5,810 nucleotides of DNA from Ferruginibacter sp. (GTDB taxonomy: Bacteria; Bacteroidota; Bacteroidia; Chitinophagales; Chitinophagaceae): contig JANXTN010000303.1 of NCBI GenBank assembly GCA_025352435.1, positions 1 through 5,810 on the forward strand. The letters are read 5' to 3'. A program made the translations under genes and the position numbers. Within the stretch, counting starts at the first letter, position 1, and every line of letters starts with the position of its first letter. Of the stretch, positions 1-4,097 are shown piece after piece. The notes beneath the pieces are model-generated. The model searched no databases, was not told the origin of the DNA, and was given only the letters and a program-made list of their open reading frames with translations.

Positions 1-671
1 CCACAGATGAAACGGAAGAGGAGTACATAAAAAATGAATTTGGTGTAAATACCAAAATATTTATTGCCGGCAATTTTGCGAAGCGCATAGATGCGCAAGC
101 ACCAGTGCAAAAAAATACCAGTGCTTTAATAATGGGCACGATTGCTCTCATCAGCCCCATGAAAAATCATTTGTTGGTTTTGGGGGCCTTAATGGAGTGC
201 AAAGCATTTGTTACCTATAATATTTATGGCCCTGTGAAAGATGAAATGTATTGGCAAAAATGTAGCGAGATAATCGCTAAACTTCCTAACAATATTACTG
301 TACAGTATCATGGAGAAATACCTCCTCAGTCAATAACAGAAGTACTGGCAGCACAACATATCTTTATAATGCCAAGTAAGAGTGAAAACTTTGGGCATGC
401 CATAGCAGAAGCTCTGGCTGCTGCAAGACCTGTTATTATCTCTCACCATACACCCTGGAACAATTTAAAAACAAATAAGGCGGGAATAAATTCTGATCTT
501 ACTGTCCAATCTATTTCTAATGCGATTGATTTTTTTGCGCAGCTTGATAACGAAGAATACCGAATTTATGTAAGCGGCGCAAAAGAGTATTCTGTAAACA
601 ACAACGATATTTCCAAGACCCGGGAGGAATATCAAAAAATGTTTTTTGAGGAGGAAGCAAATGGAAAGTAG
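1..671 (+). CDS. GT-B glycosyltransferase, family 4-like (5' partial)
   Basis: This is the C-terminal part of a nucleotide-sugar-dependent glycosyltransferase; 222 residues are visible. The frame is open from position 3 to the TAG at 669-671, so the true start lies to the left. A GTG at 105 is internal, because clear protein sequence (IFIAGNFAKRIDA) precedes it. Two signatures of the nucleotide-sugar-binding Rossmann domain of GT4 enzymes are visible: ALISPMKNHLLVLGAL, the usual 'grI.p.KN...ai.Al' strand and helix, and SENFGHAIAEALAAARPVI, the E-x7-E loop (ENFGHAIAE) that contacts the donor sugar. Such enzymes work in the cytoplasm or at the inner membrane face, adding a sugar to a lipid-linked repeat unit. 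The sugar and linkage cannot be read from the sequence. The acceptor-binding N-terminal half is outside the window. The stop overlaps the exosortase start by 11 nt, so the two genes share a transcript. Family assignment is firm; specificity is unknown. Confidence 0.9.
   Translation, partial: TDETEEEYIKNEFGVNTKIFIAGNFAKRIDAQAPVQKNTSALIMGTIALISPMKNHLLVLGALMECKAFVTYNIYGPVKDEMYWQKCSEIIAKLPNNITVQYHGEIPPQSITEVLAAQHIFIMPSKSENFGHAIAEALAAARPVIISHHTPWNNLKTNKAGINSDLTVQSISNAIDFFAQLDNEEYRIYVSGAKEYSVNNNDISKTREEYQKMFFEEEANGK
648..657 (+). promoter_or_regulatory. Strong Shine-Dalgarno-like tract that sets the exosortase start
   Basis: GAGGAGGAAG contains AGGAGG at 649-654, six bases before ATG 661. It lies inside the end of the glycosyltransferase gene, where it also encodes Glu-Glu-Glu. 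Its spacing favours ATG 661 over the in-frame TTG at 646, which would leave the tract inside the coding region. Bacteroidota rarely depend on Shine-Dalgarno pairing, so the match may partly be a by-product of the Glu codons. Confidence 0.45.
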
Positions 672-1218
672 CCAGACAAACTTTATAAAATTTCTGCTCG
701 TTTTTACAGTTGTTTTTTTACTGTGTTATTTCGGATTTCTTTTTGTAACGGGTCTTTGTGTACCTGGTGGCATGTATAGTCCATTTGCAGAAAACTATTT
801 TAATATAGCAGCCTGGGTGCGGAACAGTCTTATGTATGGTACTAAAACCTTTGTTTCGTTTTTTGGAATTGAAACTGTGCGCACAACTGATTACGAATTG
901 CGCCTACCAAATGGTAATGGAATTAAGATCGTTTATTCCTGTCTCGGGTTTGGTGTTATGAGTTTTTGGACTGCTTATATCGTTGCAACTTCGGCATCAC
1001 TGCAAAAAAAAATCACTTGGTTCTTTGTTGGGTTATTTCTTATTTGGTTAATAAATGTTACGAGAATCAGTATGGTGTTGCTTGCGGGAAAAAAAGGCTG
1101 GAAATTTCCTTTTGGCTGGGATCATCACAGTTGGTTTAATATTATTGCTTATCTGTGTATTTTTGTAATGATGTATTTTTTTGAGAAGGATATTAAAACA
1201 GGTTTACATGCAGGTTGA
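661..1218 (+). CDS. Exosortase/archaeosortase family transpeptidase (XrtY/XrtF-like)
   Basis: This is a 185-residue integral membrane protein with about five hydrophobic segments (roughly residues 10-31, 48-68, 91-111, 117-142 and 157-175). The family signature is present: Cys94 in YSCLGFGVMSFW, Arg135 in INVTRISMVL and His155/His156 in WDHHSW. These match the Cys, Arg and His positions conserved in exosortases, which cleave a C-terminal tripartite sorting tail (short motif, membrane helix, basic end) from exported proteins and probably transfer them to a surface anchor. It is much shorter than the proteobacterial EpsH type, as is usual for the compact Bacteroidota forms XrtF, XrtN and XrtY; which of these it is cannot be decided by eye, though the glycosyltransferase neighbourhood recalls XrtY. 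No fused EpsI domain is seen. It overlaps both neighbours by 11 nt, so it belongs to the polysaccharide operon. ATG 661 was chosen over TTG 646 because of the AGGAGG tract six bases upstream. Confidence 0.88.
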   Translation: MESSQTNFIKFLLVFTVVFLLCYFGFLFVTGLCVPGGMYSPFAENYFNIAAWVRNSLMYGTKTFVSFFGIETVRTTDYELRLPNGNGIKIVYSCLGFGVMSFWTAYIVATSASLQKKITWFFVGLFLIWLINVTRISMVLLAGKKGWKFPFGWDHHSWFNIIAYLCIFVMMYFFEKDIKTGLHAG

Positions 1219-1744
1219 TCTTTCTACTTACAATAACGGCTCATACAAACCTGGTAATATAGTAAAACGTGTTTTGTGGTATTGTATCAACATCGCTTTT
1301 TTTAAAACAGGGGCATTTCCGTTTTCATCAATAAAAGTTTTTTTATTAAAACTGTTTGGCGCTTCTGTTGGAAAAGGGGTGATAATAAAACCGTTTGTAA
1401 ATATTAAATATCCCTGGTTTCTTACCATTGGAGATTTTGTTTGGATTGGTGAAGAAGTGTGGATTGATAATTTAGGAAAGATAACAATTGGAAGCAATGT
1501 CTGTATATCTCAAGGCGCACTGCTACTTTCAGGGAGTCATGATTACAGCAAGACGTCCTTCGATTTAATCGTTAAGCAAATAATAATTGAAGACGGCGTA
1601 TGGGTCTGTGCAAAAGCCATTATTTGTGGTGGAGTTACTTGCCATTCCAACTCCGTCATTACTGCAGGCACGGTCATGTCTTCGAATGCCATTGCAGGAG
1701 GAATTTATCGGGGAAATCCGGGAATTCATATAAAAATGCGATGA
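1208..1744 (+). CDS. WcaF-like hexapeptide-repeat O-acetyltransferase
   Basis: This 178-residue protein belongs to the left-handed beta-helix acyltransferases, close to the 'putative colanic acid biosynthesis acetyltransferase' WcaF group. A short N-terminal helical part (about residues 15-50, VKRVLWYCINIAFF...FPFSSIKVFLLKLFGA) is followed by hexapeptide turns from about residue 53: IIKPFVNIKYP, LTIGDFVWIGEEVWID, ITIGSNVCISQGALL, then IIIEDGVWVCAKAIICGGVTCHSNSVITAGTV. His111 in SGSHDY is the expected catalytic base. Such enzymes are trimers that transfer acetyl from acetyl-CoA to a sugar hydroxyl, here presumably on the lipid-linked repeat unit. The usual C-terminal GNPA(K/R) is GNPG here, a small deviation in an otherwise intact protein. 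ATG 1208 is preferred over an in-frame TTG at 1181 because it is an ATG and reproduces the 11-nt overlap seen at the previous junction. A non-acetyl acyl donor is possible. Confidence 0.9.
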   Translation: MQVDLSTYNNGSYKPGNIVKRVLWYCINIAFFKTGAFPFSSIKVFLLKLFGASVGKGVIIKPFVNIKYPWFLTIGDFVWIGEEVWIDNLGKITIGSNVCISQGALLLSGSHDYSKTSFDLIVKQIIIEDGVWVCAKAIICGGVTCHSNSVITAGTVMSSNAIAGGIYRGNPGIHIKMR

Positions 1745-1814
1745 AAATACGTATATAAATTTTTAATTATCTGAATATCAACAACTTTACATTGTTTTTC
1801 CACAAATAATTGAA

Positions 1815-1826
1815 TTTGTTAACAAA
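1815..1826. promoter_or_regulatory. Perfect 12-bp palindrome, possible operator
   Basis: TTTGTTAACAAA is fully self-complementary and overlaps the end of the promoter-like TGAATTTG. This position would suit a repressor or activator site for the 1932-3445 gene pair. No regulator gene is visible, and AT-rich DNA produces such palindromes by chance fairly often. Confidence 0.25.
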
Positions 1827-1836
1827 ATACTTTCCC

Positions 1837-1871
1837 GGAGGCATAATAAAATGCCTAATATTAGGTTATAG
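1837..1871 (+). other. Possible leader mini-ORF (MPNIRL) with its own GGAGG
   Basis: GGAGG at 1837-1841 stands nine bases before ATG 1851, which opens a six-codon frame (Met-Pro-Asn-Ile-Arg-Leu) ending at TAG 1869-1871. AGGCAT (1839-1844) can pair with ATGCCT (1851-1856) around a six-base loop, hiding both the GGAGG and the start codon. The arrangement resembles a regulated leader peptide, but it is tiny, and strong Shine-Dalgarno use is uncommon in Bacteroidota. It may be coincidence. Confidence 0.2.
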
Positions 1872-1909
1872 TTAAGGAAAAGTTAGGCAGCAAAAGTTTA
1901 GTCTTAACT
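1852..1909 (+). other. Alternative stem-forming segments in the leader of the GT2 gene
   Basis: TGCCTAA (1852-1858) is complementary to TTAGGCA (1883-1889). The same segment forms part of the perfect palindrome CCTAATATTAGG (1854-1865) and of the AGGCAT/ATGCCT hairpin (1839-1856). AGTTAAG (1870-1876) also matches CTTAACT (1903-1909). Because the pairings share bases, they exclude one another, as in attenuators. No U-run follows any of the stems, so a classical intrinsic terminator is not seen. Confidence 0.25.
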
Positions 1910-1931
1910 CTACCATTCACTTCATGCTAAT

Positions 1932-2699
1932 ATGAGAATATCGCTTGTAACTGTAACGTATAATTCGGAAAAGTATCTTGCGCACTGCATAGATTCTGTA
2001 CAAAGGCAGACCTATAAAAATATTGAACACATTATTGTAGACGGCAACTCCACAGACAATACTATTAATATCATAAAGCAATACGGAACTTCTATTTCAA
2101 AATGGGTATCTGAACCGGATAGAGGAATGTATGATGCCATTAACAAAGGCATGGTCATGGCCACCGGTGATGTGGTTGGCGTTTTAAACAGTGATGACAT
2201 GCTTTATTCTGATGATGTGATTGAAAATATTGTGCGAACTTTTAACGAGCAAAATGTAGATTCAGTTTACGGTGATTTACAGTACGTGGATCAAGAGGTT
2301 ACTTCAAGGGTTTTTAGAACATGGAGAGGTAAAAAATATGATCGTAATTTATTTAAAATGGGATGGATGCCGGGTCATCCAACATTTTACATTAAAAAAT
2401 CTTTAATAGATACTTTTGGTGGCTACGAAAATCATTACTTTACTGCAGCTGATTATGAATTTATGGCCCGCTATTTATTTCATCACAAAATATCCTCTTT
2501 CTATCTTCCTAAACTGATTGTAAAAATGAGAAGAGGTGGAGCAAGCAACAACAATATCAGCCATCGTTTCAGAGCCAATCGAAGAGATTATCTTGCTATG
2601 AAAAAAAATTTAATTCCGATGCCGTTCCTTGTATCTATACTAAAGCCACTAATAAAAGTGCATCAGTATAATATTAAAACTAACCTTGGAATATTTTAA
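1932..2699 (+). CDS. Family 2 (GT-A) glycosyltransferase, WcaE/WfgS-like
   Basis: This complete 255-residue GT-A enzyme starts MRISLVTVTYNSEKYL, the first beta strand of family 2. Asp37 lies in IIVDGNSTDNT, which contacts the nucleotide. EPDRGMYDAINKGMVMATGD and VLNSDDM follow; Asp88-Asp89 stand at the metal-binding DxD position. A conserved C-terminal part holds MPGHPTFYIKK and Asp174 in FTAADYEFMARYL, the likely catalytic base region. The pattern, especially EPDxGxYDAxNKG and PGHP, is typical of the WcaE/WfgS-like group that adds one sugar during colanic-acid or O-antigen-type repeat assembly on the inner membrane. There is no transmembrane segment, so it is probably a peripheral, non-processive transferase. 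ATG 1932 begins right at the conserved first strand, and an in-frame TAA lies upstream at 1905-1907. Its stop shares an A with the next start (TAATG), indicating translational coupling. The sugar donor cannot be told. Confidence 0.92.
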   Translation: MRISLVTVTYNSEKYLAHCIDSVQRQTYKNIEHIIVDGNSTDNTINIIKQYGTSISKWVSEPDRGMYDAINKGMVMATGDVVGVLNSDDMLYSDDVIENIVRTFNEQNVDSVYGDLQYVDQEVTSRVFRTWRGKKYDRNLFKMGWMPGHPTFYIKKSLIDTFGGYENHYFTAADYEFMARYLFHHKISSFYLPKLIVKMRRGGASNNNISHRFRANRRDYLAMKKNLIPMPFLVSILKPLIKVHQYNIKTNLGIF

Positions 2700-3445
2700 T
2701 GTTTTCCATTTTTAAAAAGAAAATCCCTCTTACAACTTCTGATTATTTTCCTTTTGTAACAGATATGCATTCTCATATCTTACCAGGCATTGATGACGGT
2801 TCTCCTGATTTAAATACTTCTGTAAAATTAGTTGAGGAACTTATAAAGCTTGGGGTTACACAATCTATTGCTACGCCGCATATCATTGGTGATATGTACA
2901 GAAATAACACTGCAACTATACATAGTGCACTTGACCTTCTTAAAACTGAATTAGAATTAAAACAAATAGATTTTAAAATAAAAGCAGCAGCTGAATATAT
3001 GCTTGATGCTTATTTTCTTGACCTGTTGACTTCAAAAGTTGATTTGCTTACATTAAAAGACAACTTAGTACTTACTGAATTCTCCTACGCCGAAAAGCCT
3101 TATAAGATGGATCAACTTGCTTTTTCAATTATTACAGAAGGTTATCAGCCCATACTTGCTCATCCGGAACGGTATGCTTATTTCCACAACGATTTTAAAC
3201 AATACGATTATTTAAATGAATTAGGGTTTCTGTTGCAGGTAAATCTGTTATCCTTAACGGGCTACTACGGTAAGCCTGTTGTAAAAGCAGCAGAATACCT
3301 GTTTAAAAATAATCTGGTATCTTTTGCAGGTACTGATCTGCATCACAGCAGGCATATGGATGCCTTGAAAGATGCAAACAACCAACAAATTTTTACCAAT
3401 AGATTTATGGGCAAAATGTATAATGAAGAACTACAATTTTCATAA
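2699..3445 (+). CDS. CpsB/CapC (YwqE)-family PHP-type protein-tyrosine phosphatase
   Basis: This complete 248-residue PHP-domain phosphatase has all family metal-ligand motifs: His24-x-His26 in DMHSHILPGIDDG, His61 in ATPHIIGD, Glu99 in AAEYMLD, His155 in PILAHPERY, and Asp213-x-His215 in GTDLHHSRH. Relatives such as pneumococcal CpsB and Bacillus YwqE are manganese-dependent and remove phosphate from the tyrosine tail of the BY-kinase that controls polysaccharide polymerisation and export. The start MFSIFKKKIP is typical of the Bacteroidota versions, and the length is normal for the family. The start overlaps the preceding stop by one base, so its synthesis is tied to the glycosyltransferase. 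The kinase/co-polymerase partner (Wzc-like) is not in this window. It is the last gene of the cluster and is followed two bases later by a hairpin. The role is clear by family; a different phosphorylated target cannot be excluded. Confidence 0.94.
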   Translation: MFSIFKKKIPLTTSDYFPFVTDMHSHILPGIDDGSPDLNTSVKLVEELIKLGVTQSIATPHIIGDMYRNNTATIHSALDLLKTELELKQIDFKIKAAAEYMLDAYFLDLLTSKVDLLTLKDNLVLTEFSYAEKPYKMDQLAFSIITEGYQPILAHPERYAYFHNDFKQYDYLNELGFLLQVNLLSLTGYYGKPVVKAAEYLFKNNLVSFAGTDLHHSRHMDALKDANNQQIFTNRFMGKMYNEELQFS

Positions 3446-3446
3446 A

Positions 3447-3474
3447 AAAAGCATCCTTTGTGAGGGATGCTTTT
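3447..3474. terminator. Bidirectional intrinsic terminator between convergent genes
   Basis: AAAAGCATCC (3447-3456) pairs with GGATGCTTTT (3465-3474). Two further pairs (one T-G, one T-A) close a TGTG loop, giving a stem of about 12 pairs. It begins two bases after the phosphatase stop and lies 31 bases beyond the stop of the minus-strand gene. On the minus strand the hairpin is followed by a run of seven T (complement of 3444-3450, four of them in the stem). On the plus strand the T run is only four bases and lies in the stem. It probably ends transcripts from both sides. Confidence 0.8.
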
Positions 3475-3505
3475 GAAAGAAAAACTATTTTAATAAAATA
3501 TATTA

Positions 3506-3733
3506 TTAATTAAACCATCTTCTCATAGATGCCATTGTGCGTTGCTGCTTTCTGGCATTCCATAAATCTACCGAACCGAATGAACGGTTTCCTTCAGCAT
3601 TTTGAAGTGCATGTGCTGCAAGTGTTTCTTTTGTTTCCTTAGTTAATTCTTTCATCTGTTCTTTGTTGATGGGTATAACTACACCCATTGTTTCCTTTTT
3701 CATATTTCTGTGTTTTATTTCAATAAGTAACAT
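3506..3733 (-). CDS. Small basic protein of unknown function with DLWN...RRWF tail
   Basis: This gene encodes 75 residues from ATG 3733, with no membrane segment or signal peptide. It has two parts: a charged, probably helical stretch (NKEQMKELTKETKETLAAHALQNAE) and a basic C-terminal tail (FGSVDLWNARKQQRTMASMRRWFN) rich in Arg/Lys with aromatic residues. I recall similar short proteins with an F..(V/A)DLWN.r.. (R/K)-rich ending as common orphans in Bacteroidota, so I regard it as real; its function is unknown to me. The start is uncertain: Met11 (3703) and Met16 (3688, with AAGGA just upstream) are alternatives, and Met16 would give 60 residues. It is transcribed toward the polysaccharide cluster and separated from it by the shared hairpin, so it is probably an independent single-gene unit. 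A nucleic-acid-binding role would fit the basic tail but is only a guess. Confidence 0.72.
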   Translation of the reverse strand: MLLIEIKHRNMKKETMGVVIPINKEQMKELTKETKETLAAHALQNAEGNRSFGSVDLWNARKQQRTMASMRRWFN

Positions 3734-3797
3734 CCTTTAGAGTCATGCTGCGCAGAGCTTGGCGAGGGATTGATCGCAAAAGGGAGTTATAAAAAAC

Positions 3798-3805
3798 CAA
3801 ATCTA
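3798..3805 (-). promoter_or_regulatory. Candidate -7 box for the small-protein gene
   Basis: The minus strand reads TAGATTTG, a full match to the Bacteroidota -7 consensus TAnnTTTG, about 65 bases before ATG 3733. No TTG sits at the usual distance upstream. A second match, TATTTTTG (complement of 3831-3838), lies further upstream, so the choice is open. Confidence 0.3.
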
Positions 3806-3821
3806 ACTAGCGTAGAACGAA

Positions 3822-3834
3822 TTTGCGGCGCAAA
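3822..3834. promoter_or_regulatory. Palindrome TTTGCG-G-CGCAAA, possible operator
   Basis: Six-base perfect arms surround a single central G. It overlaps the TATTTTTG box on the minus strand (3831-3838) and lies just upstream of the TAGATTTG box, a position suited to control of the small-protein gene. A second CGCAAA at 3775-3780 could pair with the left arm instead. Confidence 0.25.
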
Positions 3835-3994
3835 AATAAGCCGTATCAGGCTAAGGGCATTGTTAAAGTAGAAGCAACTAGTGTCTAAATAAGAAAATAT
3901 AATGTACGCCTATATGCTCAGACTCATACCAAACAATCAATTGTCATCACACAGAAAAAGGAAATTCTTAAAGGAAAAGTATTGTTTCCCAATG

Positions 3995-4066
3995 TGATAA
4001 ACATTATATTTTAACAGTCAAAATTTTATAAACAGTCAGTTTTTTAATACTGATAACATTATATTT
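3995..4066. repeat. Imperfect direct repeats upstream of the outer-membrane protein gene
   Basis: TGATAAACATTATATTT (3995-4011) recurs with one A deleted as TGATAACATTATATTT (4051-4066). Between them AACAGTCA occurs twice (4013-4020 and 4031-4038, 18 bases start to start). TCAGT (4036-4040) and ACTGA (4049-4053) form a short inverted pair. The second long copy contains the promoter-like TATATTTG and the first contains TATATTTT, so the repeat may be a duplicated promoter or a pair of regulator sites. Confidence 0.5.
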
Positions 4067-4067
4067 G
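4060..4067 (+). promoter_or_regulatory. Candidate -7 box for the outer-membrane protein gene
   Basis: TATATTTG fully matches the Bacteroidota consensus TAnnTTTG and ends 30 bases before ATG 4098, which would give a short leader of about 25 bases. No TTG is present at the expected -33 position, so the call rests on this box and its placement. Confidence 0.4.
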
Positions 4068-4097
4068 ATATGAACGATCTGCTGTTAACCCGTATAA

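Larger units (their letters stand above)
1745..1931. other. 187-bp intra-cluster gap rich in inverted repeats
   Basis: This is the only sizeable gap within the polysaccharide genes. The first 60 bases are plain AT-rich sequence with no clear terminator. From about 1811 it holds a promoter-like box differing at one base from TAnnTTTG (TGAATTTG, 1811-1818), a 12-bp palindrome (1815-1826), a GGAGG followed by a six-codon frame (1837-1871), and several overlapping complementary segments (1839-1909). A TTG at 1792-1794 lies 16 bases before the box, shorter than the roughly 19-21 usual in Bacteroidota, so the promoter is weakly supported. The gap may start a second transcript or regulate read-through into the family 2 glycosyltransferase and the phosphatase. 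Confidence 0.4.
3734..4097. other. 364-bp divergent intergenic region without a recognisable gene
   Basis: This region lies between the divergent small-protein gene and the outer-membrane protein gene. I found no convincing coding frame or tRNA in it. Its left part (about 3737-3840) has roughly 44% GC and contains short complementary segments (CGCAAA at 3775-3780 and TTTGCG at 3822-3827). The remainder is AT-rich and carries direct repeats leading to a promoter-like box at 4060. It probably holds both promoters; the GC-richer part could be a dispersed intergenic repeat or a small RNA. Confidence 0.5.

Noticed and set aside
105..107. GTG as the start of the first glycosyltransferase
   Set aside because: The frame is open to the left edge with plausible protein sequence, and a start here would remove the acceptor domain; the gene is simply cut by the window.
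646..660. In-frame TTG start extending the exosortase by five residues (MRRKQ)
   Set aside because: ATG 661 has an AGGAGG six bases upstream, and the TTG start would place that tract within the coding region; the extra residues add no family motif.
1181..1207. In-frame TTG start extending the acetyltransferase by nine residues
   Set aside because: ATG 1208 is a better codon, and the added residues merely re-read the exosortase end in another frame.
1228..1497. Minus-strand open frame of 89 codons
   Set aside because: It lies wholly within the acetyltransferase gene, and its product has no recognisable family features; it is a mirror of the hexapeptide coding sequence.
2012..2200. Minus-strand open frame of 62 codons
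   Set aside because: Antisense to the conserved catalytic region of the family 2 glycosyltransferase, with no independent support.
3931..3998. Pseudoknot-like pairing: AAACAAT (3931) with ATTGTTT (3981) and ATCACA (3946) with TGTGAT (3993)
   Set aside because: The arms are only six to seven AT-rich bases with long loops, expected by chance in this composition; no other evidence for an RNA here.
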